Origin: Thiobacillaceae bacterium
Lineage (GTDB): Bacteria; Pseudomonadota; Gammaproteobacteria; Burkholderiales; Thiobacillaceae
Direction of reading: 5' to 3'
Assembly (NCBI GenBank): GCA_012274165.1
Contig: JAAPAA010000202.1
Coordinates: 1 to 11,165, forward strand
DNA: 11,165 bases
Part shown: positions 1 through 6,575 of the stretch, piece after piece
Position numbering within the stretch: position 1 is the first letter of the stretch
How the letters are laid out: the number at the start of each line of letters is the position of its first letter
Notes under the pieces: generated by a model
The model's database searches: none
Told to the model about the DNA's origin: nothing
What the model saw: only the letters and a program-made list of their open reading frames with translations
Made by a program: the position numbers and the translations under genes

Positions 1-453
1 AAGCAGCGCCCCAAGCCCATCGCCCGGCAACTCCTGGCCGACGAAGCGCAGGTGCTGATCGACGCACTGGCCGATCCGTGGGAGTGGGATGCAGCCGTCG
101 CCACCGGCGAAGAGCTGCTGTTCGCGCGTCCCGGCATCCCCGCCGCCGCGATGCGCAAATTGCGGCGCGGCGGCTGGGTCATCAAGGGCGAGCTCGACCT
201 GCACGGCCACAGCGGCGACGAAGCGCGCGTCGCATTGGCGGCGTTTCTCAACCGCTGCATGCTCGAAGACCGGCGCTGCGTGCGCATCATCCACGGCAAG
301 GGCCACGGCTCGAAAAACCGTCTGCCGGTGCTGAAAAACAAGGTGCGCCACTGGCTGATGCAGCGTGAAGACGTGCTCGCGTTTTGCCAGGCGCGCACCG
401 TCGATGGCGGCGCTGGCGCGGTCATCGTTTTGCTTAAGTCATCTACCCGTTGA
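1..453 (+). CDS. Smr-domain (MutS2 C-terminal-like) protein, 5' partial
   Basis: The frame is open from base 1, so the N-terminus lies outside the window; 150 codons are visible before the TGA at 451-453. The Smr domain is seen in the LDLHG motif (encoded near 196-210) and the HGKGHG motif (near 292-309), followed by a helix and a terminal GGAGAVIVLL strand. This is the usual end of stand-alone Smr proteins of the SmrA/YdaL kind. Smr domains have DNA- or RNA-nicking activity in some members; the substrate of this one cannot be told. A GTG at 52 could be read as a start, but coding character continues upstream of it, so an internal start is unlikely. The peroxiredoxin gene follows after 22 nt, so the two may be co-transcribed. 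The family is clear; the exact role is not. Confidence 0.9.
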   Translation, partial: KQRPKPIARQLLADEAQVLIDALADPWEWDAAVATGEELLFARPGIPAAAMRKLRRGGWVIKGELDLHGHSGDEARVALAAFLNRCMLEDRRCVRIIHGKGHGSKNRLPVLKNKVRHWLMQREDVLAFCQARTVDGGAGAVIVLLKSSTR

Positions 454-475
454 ATCAATCCAGGAAAGGCAAGCC

Positions 476-931
476 ATGAGCGACCCCGTCATCACCGATT
501 TCGAACTCCCCGCCACTAGCAACACCACGTTCAAATTGTCCGCACATCGCGGCCACAACGTCGTCGTGTATTTCTATCCCAAGGACAACACCTCGGGCTG
601 CACGCTGGAAGGTCAGGAGTTCCGTGATCTCTACGCCGACTTCGGCAAGGCCAACACGATAATCGTCGGCATCTCGCGCGACAGCCTCAAGTCGCACGAA
701 AGCTTCAAGGACGAATACCAGTTCCCCTTCGAATTGCTGGCCGACACCGAGGAAAAAGCCTGCGAACTGTTCGGCGTGATGAAGCTGAAAAACATGTACG
801 GCAAACAGGTGCGCGGCGTCGAGCGCAGCACGTTTGTGTTCGATGTGAACGGCAAGCTGGTGAAAAGCTGGCGCGGCCTGAAAGCGCCGGGGCATGCGGC
901 GGAAGTGCTGGCGTTTGTGCAGACGCTTTAA
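476..931 (+). CDS. bcp: Peroxiredoxin, Bcp/PrxQ family
   Basis: This 151-residue thiol peroxidase would reduce H2O2 and organic hydroperoxides in the cytoplasm, with electrons usually supplied by thioredoxin. The peroxidatic cysteine is Cys42 in the loop YPKDNTSGCT, and the C-terminal strand-helix (WRGLKAPGHAAEVL) is typical of Bcp. The start at 476 is chosen because AGGAAAGG (463-470) sits just upstream and the protein then begins at the usual Bcp N-terminus; a longer in-frame start at 365 would run deep into the Smr gene. Classical Bcp proteins have a resolving Cys five residues after the peroxidatic one. Here that position is Gln47, and the alternative helix-3 position of PrxQ is Lys78. 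The only other cysteine is Cys96 (KACELFGV), so the enzyme may work as a 1-Cys peroxiredoxin. Family assignment is secure; mechanism is inferred. Confidence 0.95.
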   Translation: MSDPVITDFELPATSNTTFKLSAHRGHNVVVYFYPKDNTSGCTLEGQEFRDLYADFGKANTIIVGISRDSLKSHESFKDEYQFPFELLADTEEKACELFGVMKLKNMYGKQVRGVERSTFVFDVNGKLVKSWRGLKAPGHAAEVLAFVQTL

Positions 932-1076
932 GCCGGGCGCTTAAGCGAACCGCTCCCTCACAATTTCCTGTTGTGCTACGTAGCTAGACCCGATTTTTGA
1001 TTTTCAGCACATCAGTCGATGAGGTTCAGGAAGGCTAGAATGAGCCGTGTGCCATTGGCTATTCAAGGAGTAACCC

Positions 1077-1262
1077 ATGCAATCAATTAAACAAATCGTC
1101 CACGATATTGCTGACCACTTGCCAGAACAGGCAAGCATCGACGACGCCATGTACGCCCTCTACATCCGTCAGAAACTGGAGCACTCCCTGAAGGCGGCAG
1201 AGGAAGGGAAAACCACCTCGCAAGAAGAAATGGAAAAACGCTATCTGAACCATGCGGCTTGA
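1077..1262 (+). CDS. Antitoxin of a ParE/RelE-type toxin-antitoxin pair
   Basis: This small 61-residue protein has a helical, charged body (the DAMYALYIRQKLEHSLKAA stretch) and a lysine/glutamate-rich tail. The size and the 'ALYIRQKLEHSL...EGKTTSQEEM' pattern are those of short antitoxins that precede ParE-type toxins. It would bind and neutralise the toxin encoded next door and probably repress its own promoter, although no classical ribbon-helix-helix or helix-turn-helix can be seen at this length. The ribosome binding site AAGGAG (1065-1070) is well placed before the ATG. The gene overlaps the toxin start by 11 nt, which fits translational coupling with the antitoxin first. Identification leans heavily on the neighbour. 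Confidence 0.8.
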   Translation: MQSIKQIVHDIADHLPEQASIDDAMYALYIRQKLEHSLKAAEEGKTTSQEEMEKRYLNHAA

Positions 1263-1566
1263 GTGGTCGAACTGCGCGCGAGATGACCTGGATGACCTGG
1301 TGCGCTACATCAGCCGGGACTCGGCGTTTTATGCACGGCTCTTTGGCGAACGAATCGTTTTGGCCGCACGGCGGCTTCAGCATTTTCCGGAAAGCGGCCG
1401 CATGATCCCCGAAGCCGAAGACCCAACCCTGCGGGAAACCATTGTTCAGGGCTACCGGGTCATGTACCGCATTGAACCTGACCGCGTACTCGTGCTTGCA
1501 GTGATGCATGGCAGCCGCGACGTCGGCGGGATGGCGGGTAAGCCATGGGATGAAAACGGAACATAA
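1252..1566 (+). CDS. ParE/RelE-family toxin
   Basis: The 104-residue protein has the RelE/ParE layout: an N-terminal strand (RLEWSNCARDDL), two helices (DDLVRYISRDSAFYARLF and ERIVLAARRLQHF), then PESGRMIPE, and the C-terminal sheet ETIVQGYRVMYRI...VLVLAVMHGSRD. The YRVMYRI and VMHGSRD elements are the most recognisable. ParE members poison gyrase and RelE members cut mRNA; the sequence points to the ParE side, but the target is not proven. The ATG lies inside the antitoxin's last codons (11-nt overlap). A 12-residue tail (ending WDENGT) follows the last strand. A possible terminator begins 7 nt after the stop. The pair is likely self-regulated and horizontally acquired. Confidence 0.88.
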   Translation: MRLEWSNCARDDLDDLVRYISRDSAFYARLFGERIVLAARRLQHFPESGRMIPEAEDPTLRETIVQGYRVMYRIEPDRVLVLAVMHGSRDVGGMAGKPWDENGT

Positions 1567-1572
1567 AGGAGT

Positions 1573-1620
1573 GGGCTCAGCTTCGAATTGTTTTTTATTG
1601 CGAAGCTGACCCTTTTAGTT
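1573..1620 (+). terminator. Possible Rho-independent terminator after the toxin gene
   Basis: The arm GGGCTCAGCTTCG (1573-1585) pairs with CGAAGCTGACCC (1601-1612) over 12 base pairs with one bulged base. The loop is 15 nt, rich in T, and the stem is followed by TTTTAGTT. The position straight after the toxin stop suits a terminator. The long loop and the imperfect T tail weaken the case; a repetitive extragenic element is the alternative. Confidence 0.45.
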
Positions 1621-1651
1621 CTTGTTTTTTTATTGCGAAGCTGGCCCTTTG
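1588..1651 (+). repeat. Two tandem direct repeats of about 29 bp
   Basis: The segment at 1588-1616 (TTG, T-run, ATTGCGAAGCTGACCC and T-run) is repeated at 1622-1650 with one extra T and A changed to G (CTGGCCC). The spacing is about 34 bp. Each copy carries an arm complementary to the single upstream arm at 1573-1585, so two alternative 12-bp stems can form. Confidence 0.75.
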
Positions 1652-1721
1652 AGTATTGTTGCTTGATTGATCGGATGACGCTGGCTGGGAATTGAACAAG
1701 CCGGGTTAAAGGAGCCGACCC

Positions 1722-1790
1722 ATGCACTACACCATCGAATCCGGTTCGTCTGATTGGGCGGCAATGGCAAAAGACAAAACCTGGCCTTGA
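1722..1790 (+). pseudogene. 22-codon ORF with a strong RBS, possible truncated gene start
   Basis: ATG at 1722 is preceded by AAAGGAG (1707-1713) at good spacing and opens a 22-codon frame (begins MHYTIESGSSDWAAM, ends KTWP) closed by TGA at 1788-1790. The base composition drops towards AT immediately afterwards, where the nuclease module begins. I read it as the surviving start of a gene cut off by insertion of the AT-rich module. A genuine short leader peptide cannot be excluded. No family is recognised. Confidence 0.25.
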
Positions 1791-1818
1791 TCTTCACTTA
1801 ACTTCTAATGGGATATGT

Positions 1819-2619
1819 ATGGAATGGATTTTGTTGCTACTCGTTGCGATTATTTTGTTCCCAATAGCTCGTAAACTCGATAAAGAAGGTCAAAAAAAGG
1901 GGGCAGAACATATCGCAAAAATGCAGGCACAAAAGAATATGCAGTTCCGCGATAAAGTAACTCCCATTATCCAGCAGCACATTCACACGCTTACGATTAA
2001 ATACCGACAATCACGCCAAGTGGATGATTATGGAAATTTAATTTTTGATAAATGGTTTACTGAAATTCACTACTTCTTAGATAGCGTGGTTGCAAATTCA
2101 GTAGACCTTTCCGGCGAGCGAAGGAGCGATGCTCGAATGTTGGTGATAGAAATGGTTGTGGCGTATGACTTGGCATTGGTAAAACAGGGCACACCCTTAC
2201 CTTTGGACATCGAACAAATGTCGCCAATTGATTTTGAGCATTTTTGTGTGGACATTCTGCGTGGTCGTGGGTGGGAGGCCCAAGTAACACAAGCGACAGG
2301 GGACCAAGGTATTGATGTAATCGCTAAATGGGGCGAGGTTAAGGCCGTCTTGCAGTGTAAGAAATACTCACAACCAGTTGGGAACTCTGCTGTTCAAGAA
2401 GTCTTTGCAGGACAACAATTCGAGGGTGCCAATGTTGCGGCGGTAGTTTCGAATGCCCCATATACTCCCGCCGCTAAGCAGCTTGCATGTTCGACAGGGG
2501 TCCACCTGCTTCACTATTCAGAACTTGAATTATTTGCTGAGAAGTTGGGAATAACAGCCAAAATACCCCCAAATGGATTTGCTTCGTTAGGTCTGAGCGT
2601 TTTTAACAAAATCTCATGA
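1819..2619 (+). CDS. Membrane-anchored Mrr-type restriction endonuclease-like protein
   Basis: The 266-residue protein begins with a hydrophobic segment (residues 3-16, ILLLLVAIILFPIA), predicted to anchor it in the inner membrane. A charged linker (18-46, KLDKEGQKKG onward) and a helical middle part follow. Residues 128-245 form the Mrr_cat/PF04471 endonuclease domain: MSPIDFEHFCVDILRGRGW with Glu140, GDQGIDVIA with Asp166, and QCKKY with Gln179 and Lys181, which is the PD-(D/E)xK core in its QxK variant. Mrr nucleases cut foreign, often methylated, DNA. The gene is clearly AT-richer than its surroundings, which suggests transfer. The start at 1819 is chosen because it makes the membrane segment the N-terminus; only a weak GGGA lies upstream. 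The stop overlaps the start of the next gene (ATGA). The nuclease family is secure; its biological target is inferred. Confidence 0.88.
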   Translation: MEWILLLLVAIILFPIARKLDKEGQKKGAEHIAKMQAQKNMQFRDKVTPIIQQHIHTLTIKYRQSRQVDDYGNLIFDKWFTEIHYFLDSVVANSVDLSGERRSDARMLVIEMVVAYDLALVKQGTPLPLDIEQMSPIDFEHFCVDILRGRGWEAQVTQATGDQGIDVIAKWGEVKAVLQCKKYSQPVGNSAVQEVFAGQQFEGANVAAVVSNAPYTPAAKQLACSTGVHLLHYSELELFAEKLGITAKIPPNGFASLGLSVFNKIS

Positions 2620-3104
2620 ACGAGCCAGGTATCTTCGGGACATTCGACCACTTTAGGCAGCATCTACCAATTGGCGGTGACTTCACAATGATGATCTTGA
2701 AGGGTCACCTATTGATTGAAGAGCAAGTTAATCTTCTGCTCGAAGCTCGCATCCCAAAGAGTTCCGTGCTCAAGGATGCCAACTTCACAACTCACCATAA
2801 AATTGTTCTTGCAGAAGCTGTCATCGAAGAGACCTATTCGGGCGGACAAGATGCCTGGCTTTGGCCAGCAATACGCAAGCTAAACAAACTGCGTAACGAC
2901 ATCGCCCACCATCTCTCGAAGCCCGGAATTCCGGACAGAATTCAAGATTTTGTTGAACAAGTTCCCACGAAGCTTGAGAGCACGAATCTATGCCACAACT
3001 TCGAGATTGCTCTCTGGACTACTTGCTCAGAGGTTCATCTTCGGATCAATGCACCCGACCCAACCGACTACAAAAATGTGCCGGGGAAAATGAGGTCCGA
3101 TTAA
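2616..3104 (+). CDS. Small helical protein with R-x4-H motif, HEPN/MltR-like
   Basis: The 162-residue protein starts within the stop of the Mrr gene (4-nt ATGA overlap), so the two are translationally coupled. It is mostly helical: LKGHLLIEEQVNLLLEARI (28-46), then HHKIVLAEAVIEETY (60-74), then WPAIRKLNKLRNDIAHHL (83-100). The RNDIAH block at 93-98 matches the R-x4-6-H signature of HEPN ribonucleases. The overall helix order also recalls MltR/DUF4145-like proteins, which share this 'K-x-RN-x-x-AH' ending. No membrane segment is seen. Base composition is intermediate to AT-rich, like its partner. It could be an RNase effector, or a regulatory or structural subunit for the Mrr nuclease. The HEPN assignment comes from the motif only. 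Confidence 0.72.
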   Translation: MNEPGIFGTFDHFRQHLPIGGDFTMMILKGHLLIEEQVNLLLEARIPKSSVLKDANFTTHHKIVLAEAVIEETYSGGQDAWLWPAIRKLNKLRNDIAHHLSKPGIPDRIQDFVEQVPTKLESTNLCHNFEIALWTTCSEVHLRINAPDPTDYKNVPGKMRSD

Positions 3105-3180
3105 TTTCTGCTATTTTTCGCTAATCTGCATGGTCCATTTCTGGATTTCGCAGCACAAGGTAGACCAGTTTTAGCAATGA

Positions 3181-3630
3181 TTAAGCGACCAGGTCGGCGG
3201 CAATCCGCCGGGCGAGTTGTTGCGCCGCGGCGCAGACTTCGCTGCTTGCCGGTTCGCCCGGATTCGCCGCGCCGATTTCGATGCCGTACAAGTCGAGCCG
3301 GGGCGGTAGGCTGCCCAGTTCGCGCGCCAGCGCCATGGCATCGAGCACGCCGAGTCCGTGGCTGGACAATCCATGGCGGTAGGCGGGCCAGTCATCCGCG
3401 CCAAAATGCCGGATGTGGCCGATTGGCTCATGGCTTTGCATGGCATCGATCAGGATGACCCAGGCCGCGTCGTCCAGCAGGGGGATGAGATTTACGCCCG
3501 GACGGTCCAGCTTTTGAATGTCTATTCCCGTGGATTGCATCCCCTCTGCCAGCAAGGCATCGACGGCCAGCCAGCCGGCCTGGTCGTCGCCCGACGGCGA
3601 ACCGATGCCGAGGATGCGCACCGCAATCAC
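3181..3630 (-). CDS. [NiFe] hydrogenase maturation protease (M52, HycI/HoxW family)
   Basis: This peptidase removes the C-terminal tail of the hydrogenase large subunit after nickel insertion. The 149-residue protein opens with ILGIGSPSGDDQAGW, the family's GxGxxxxxDD loop. The three nickel-sensing residues known from HycI/HybD fall at nearly the same numbers here: Asp16, Asp62 (in VILIDAM) and His91 (in SSHGLG). Taken from GTG at 3630, the gene overlaps the hydA stop by 3 nt; a GTG three codons further in (3621) is also possible. A long upstream extension of the same frame exists but overlaps hydA and has no family similarity. It is the last gene of the hydrogenase operon, and its partner is the adjacent HydA. 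It ends 76 bp from the convergent HEPN-like gene. Confidence 0.92.
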   Translation of the reverse strand: MIAVRILGIGSPSGDDQAGWLAVDALLAEGMQSTGIDIQKLDRPGVNLIPLLDDAAWVILIDAMQSHEPIGHIRHFGADDWPAYRHGLSSHGLGVLDAMALARELGSLPPRLDLYGIEIGAANPGEPASSEVCAAAQQLARRIAADLVA

Positions 3631-4928
3631 GTCCGCTCGACGTTCAGCCGCAGAAAATGGGTGGCGCAGGAAATGCAGGGGTCGTAGTTGCGGATGACTT
3701 GTTCGCAGTGCAGGCGCAGCGCATCGTCGGGCTGGTCGAGCCCGAAGTTGAGCAGCGACAGCCGCAGGTCTTCCTCGATGCGCCCCTGGTTCTGGCTGGT
3801 CGGCGGCACGATGCGTGCGTTGACCACGCGGCCGTCGTCGTCCATTTCGTAGCGATGCCACAGCAGGCCGCGCGGTGCCTCGGTGCAGCCGGTGGTCACC
3901 CCGGCACGCGCGGTGACCGGCACCCACGGCGAGTCCGGCACGCGGTAACCGTCGAGCAGGCGCAGCGCTTCGTGCAGCGCCAGCAGGATTTCCACCGCGC
4001 GCGCCACCAGGCTGTGGAACAGGTTGCGGCTGGGCAGCGCCAACCCCGTTTCGGCCAGCAGGGCCTTGACCGCATCGGGCAGGCGCGCGTGGTTGAGGTT
4101 CAGGCGCGCGAGCGGGCCGACCAGATAAGGCTGCTGCTGATAGCTGCAAAACAGCGCGGTGGAGTGGGGTTCATGGCGTTCGGCAAAGTGGGCGTCAAAG
4201 GCATCCGCTTCGATGCGCAGTCCGTCGCTGACGCCGATGGCGCCGGTTTCGATGGCGTAGTCGGTAGGGTGCTGCATCGCGACCGAGAGAAAGGGCTGGT
4301 CGTCCTGCGGCACCGCAATGCTGGCCGTCCAGCGGATCAATGCCTCGGCCTCCGGCAGCGCGGCGCGCAGCTTGTCGCGGATGGCGTTGATGCGGGCGGG
4401 TGCAGGTGCGCCATGGAAACCTCCGATCCGCACCCCCACCGGATGCACCGAACGCGCGCCAAACAAGTCCATCAATTCGTTGCCCAAGGCCTGAATCCGC
4501 AGCCCGCGGCGCACTGCGTCCGGCGCAATGCGCGCCAGTTCGATGGCGCTGTTGCAGCCGAAAAAATCCGGCGCGGCCAACAGGTGGATGTGCAGGCTGT
4601 GGCTCTGGATCCATTCGCCGCAGTAAAACACCCGGCGCATGTCACGCGCCCACTGGTCGAGCTCGACGCCGAACAGTTTCTCCAGTGCCTGCGCGGCGGT
4701 GACCTGATACGCCACCGGGCAGATGCCGCAGATGCGCGCCACCATGTCGGGGATTTCAGTGTGGTGGTGGCCTTCCAGGAATTTTTCGAAGTAACGCGGC
4801 GGTTCGAAAATGCGCAGGCGCAGTTCGGCAATTTCGCCGTTGTCGATGCGCAAATCGAGCGCGCCTTCGCCCTCCACCCGGGTCAGCACGGGCACGTGGA
4901 TCGAGACGGTGCGTTTCTGTTCACTCAT
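3627..4928 (-). CDS. hydA: Group 3b [NiFe] hydrogenase large (alpha) subunit
   Basis: This is the catalytic subunit carrying the NiFe(CN)2CO site; it interconverts H2 with protons and electrons. The protein has 433 residues. Glu19 sits in RVEGEG, the L1 motif is RICGICPV (Cys67, Cys70) and the L2 motif is DPCISCATH (Cys418, Cys421, His424). Cleavage after His424 would remove only nine residues (FLRLNVERT), a short tail. The neighbours (a flavoprotein and a two-cluster ferredoxin-like subunit in the order B-G-D-A) mark it as the cytoplasmic, NAD(P)-linked group 3b type known from Pyrococcus furiosus sulfhydrogenase, not the membrane-bound uptake type. The ATG at 4928 overlaps the hydD stop by 8 nt. 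A longer in-frame start at 5135 is rejected because that stretch antiparallels nothing known and lies inside hydD. hydA here is not the [FeFe] enzyme of the same symbol. Confidence 0.95.
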   Translation of the reverse strand: MSEQKRTVSIHVPVLTRVEGEGALDLRIDNGEIAELRLRIFEPPRYFEKFLEGHHHTEIPDMVARICGICPVAYQVTAAQALEKLFGVELDQWARDMRRVFYCGEWIQSHSLHIHLLAAPDFFGCNSAIELARIAPDAVRRGLRIQALGNELMDLFGARSVHPVGVRIGGFHGAPAPARINAIRDKLRAALPEAEALIRWTASIAVPQDDQPFLSVAMQHPTDYAIETGAIGVSDGLRIEADAFDAHFAERHEPHSTALFCSYQQQPYLVGPLARLNLNHARLPDAVKALLAETGLALPSRNLFHSLVARAVEILLALHEALRLLDGYRVPDSPWVPVTARAGVTTGCTEAPRGLLWHRYEMDDDGRVVNARIVPPTSQNQGRIEEDLRLSLLNFGLDQPDDALRLHCEQVIRNYDPCISCATHFLRLNVERT

Positions 4929-5727
4929 CGCGCTGTGCCTTGAACTTGTCCGCTGCCGCCAGGAACACCGGCGCCTGGCTGTTGATCGACTGGAAGCGCT
5001 GCATGATGGCCTGTGGCGTGAGGCCCTGGCGAGCGAACTGCGCTGTGAGGGAGTCGGTATTGGCGTTCTCGGCCGGGCCATAACAGCCGTAGCAGTCGCG
5101 GCCGAGACTTGGGCACAGCGCGCCGCAGCCGGCACGCGTCACCGGCCCCATGCAGGGCACGCCGCGGCTGACCATCACGCAGGTCAGATTGCGCCGCTTG
5201 CACTCGGTGCAGACCTTGTCGGCGTTGTCGCGCGGCGTTACGCCGAGCAGCAGGGAATTGATCACCGCCAGCATCTGCTGGCTGTTGACCGGGCAACCCC
5301 ATAGTTCGAAATCGACTTTGACGTGACGGGCGATTGGGGTGGAGTGCTGCAGGCTGGAGATAGCCTCGGGATGGGCATAAATCTGCGCAATCCATTCGCC
5401 ACTGTGGGGGCCGTTACGCAACGCCTGGATGCCGCCCGATGTGGCGCACGCGCCGATGGCAATCAGCACGCGGCTGTGCTGGCGGATGTGCTGGATGCGT
5501 TCGATATCTTCCGGGGTCGACACGCTGCCTTCGACAAATGCAACGTCGATATCGGTATCCGGATCCAGCGCGCCGGCTTCGGCGAAATGCACCAGATCAA
5601 CCCGCTCGGCGAGCGTGAGCAAATCCTCGCCAAGATTGAGCAGGGCCAACTGGCAGCCATCGCAGGAACTGAACTTGTGGACTGCCACGCGTGGCTTGGC
5701 GGGGTTGACTTTTGGCGTGTTCATCAT
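4921..5727 (-). CDS. hydD: Group 3b [NiFe] hydrogenase small (delta) subunit
   Basis: This 268-residue FeS subunit passes electrons to and from the NiFe site of HydA. The proximal cluster ligands are Cys22 and Cys25 (SSCDGCQ), Cys94 (GACATSGG) and Cys145 (WGCPVN). A C-terminal cysteine-rich part (CTEC 173-176, Cys183, Cys192, Cys201, Cys205, Cys212, Cys215) supplies two further clusters. No twin-arginine signal peptide is present, which fits a cytoplasmic enzyme. The start chosen is the ATG at 5727, which shares one base with the hydG stop (TGATG) and has a G-rich stretch just upstream; a second ATG follows directly at 5724. An upstream start at 5769 would overlap hydG by 43 nt and adds nothing conserved. 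Confidence 0.94.
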   Translation of the reverse strand: MMNTPKVNPAKPRVAVHKFSSCDGCQLALLNLGEDLLTLAERVDLVHFAEAGALDPDTDIDVAFVEGSVSTPEDIERIQHIRQHSRVLIAIGACATSGGIQALRNGPHSGEWIAQIYAHPEAISSLQHSTPIARHVKVDFELWGCPVNSQQMLAVINSLLLGVTPRDNADKVCTECKRRNLTCVMVSRGVPCMGPVTRAGCGALCPSLGRDCYGCYGPAENANTDSLTAQFARQGLTPQAIMQRFQSINSQAPVFLAAADKFKAQRDE

Positions 5728-6575
5728 CAAAACCCCCGGTGTGCCAGCAAGGATTTCACCTGGCCCCAATCGAACACAGGGCCATCACGGCAGACAAACG
5801 CACCACCGAACTGGCAATGGCCACAGCGCCCCACCGCACACTGCATGTTGCGCTCCATGCTGAGGTAGAGGCGCGATTCGGGCACGCCGCGTTGCAGCAG
5901 ATTGTCGGCGCTGGTGCGCATCATGCCTTCCGGCCCGCACATCATCGCCACGGCGCATGCCGGATTGAATTGTGCCAGTTCGAACAACTCCGTCACGCGC
6001 CCGACATGCCAGGGCCAGAACGCCGCACCTTCGCTCGCCGCCACCAGTACCTGGGTATCCGGCAGTTTCGCCCAGCGTTCGTACTGCTCGCGCCAGATCA
6101 GATCCTCGGCGTGCCTCACGCCTTGGATGATGACCAGTTTGCCGAAGCGTTCGCGCCGCTTGAGGATGTAGTGAATGACCGACACCACCGGCGCGCAGCC
6201 GAGCCCGCCGGTCACCAGCACGATGTCGCATCCGCTCACTTCCTGCAGCGGCCAGCCGCGGCCGTAGGGCCCGCGCAGCCCCACGCTGTCGCCCGGCTGC
6301 AATGCAGCCAGTCCCTTGGTGACGCGTCCCAGCGCCCGGATGGTGTGGCCGATGCCGTCGCGATCCTCGGGGTCGGACATGATGGAAATCGGCACCTCGC
6401 CCACGCCAGCCAGGTACAGCATGTTGAACTGCCCCGGCGCGAAGCGGTAAGCCGCCTGTGCGGCTGTATCGTTGAGGCGCAGGCGCAGGGTGAAGATGGT
6501 GGGCGACTCCTGCGTGCGTTCCACCACAATGGCCTCCAGCGGCAGGCGCGCCTGGGATAGGGCAGGTGCGTTCAT
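5727..6575 (-). CDS. hydG: Group 3b hydrogenase gamma subunit: FAD/NAD(P)-binding, 2Fe-2S
   Basis: This 282-residue diaphorase subunit exchanges electrons with NAD(P)(H). It has a ferredoxin-NADP-reductase fold. The FAD barrel contains RFAPGQFNMLYL (44-55) and VPISIMS (61-67), the nucleotide domain carries VTGGLGCAPV (121-130) and MMCGPEGMM (211-219), and the C-terminal 2Fe-2S site is Cys246, Cys251, Cys254 and Cys262 (CX4CX2CX7C), as in PyrK and HydG of Pyrococcus. The ATG at 6575 overlaps the hydB stop by 4 nt (ATGA), which fits translational coupling. Longer in-frame openings upstream (to 6800) are inside hydB and are not used. NAD versus NADP preference cannot be told from the sequence. 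The symbol follows Pyrococcus usage and is not the radical-SAM HydG. Confidence 0.93.
   Translation of the reverse strand: MNAPALSQARLPLEAIVVERTQESPTIFTLRLRLNDTAAQAAYRFAPGQFNMLYLAGVGEVPISIMSDPEDRDGIGHTIRALGRVTKGLAALQPGDSVGLRGPYGRGWPLQEVSGCDIVLVTGGLGCAPVVSVIHYILKRRERFGKLVIIQGVRHAEDLIWREQYERWAKLPDTQVLVAASEGAAFWPWHVGRVTELFELAQFNPACAVAMMCGPEGMMRTSADNLLQRGVPESRLYLSMERNMQCAVGRCGHCQFGGAFVCRDGPVFDWGQVKSLLAHRGF

Noticed and set aside
365..475. N-terminal extension of the peroxiredoxin frame
   Set aside because: It overlaps the Smr coding region, has no family similarity, and a good RBS precedes ATG 476.
938..947. Palindrome CGCTTAAGCG after bcp as a terminator
   Set aside because: No loop and no T-run; a short perfect palindrome alone is not a terminator.
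985..1012. Loose similarity between the stretch near 990-1011 and that near 3140-3161 as island-flanking direct repeats
   Set aside because: Only an imperfect match with gaps (both contain CAGCACA after a T-rich run); too weak to support a duplication of the target site.
1012..1041. TAGAAT (1036-1041) as -10 box of the toxin-antitoxin promoter
   Set aside because: No acceptable -35 box at 16-18 bp upstream, so not reported as a feature.
3631..4149. Long N-terminal extension of the maturation protease frame
   Set aside because: It lies wholly inside hydA; the M52 family begins at the glycine-rich strand encoded from about 3618.
3657..4943. 428-codon + strand ORF opposite hydA
   Set aside because: It is the antisense shadow of a well-recognised hydrogenase gene in GC-rich DNA; its Arg/Gln/Ala-rich product resembles no family.
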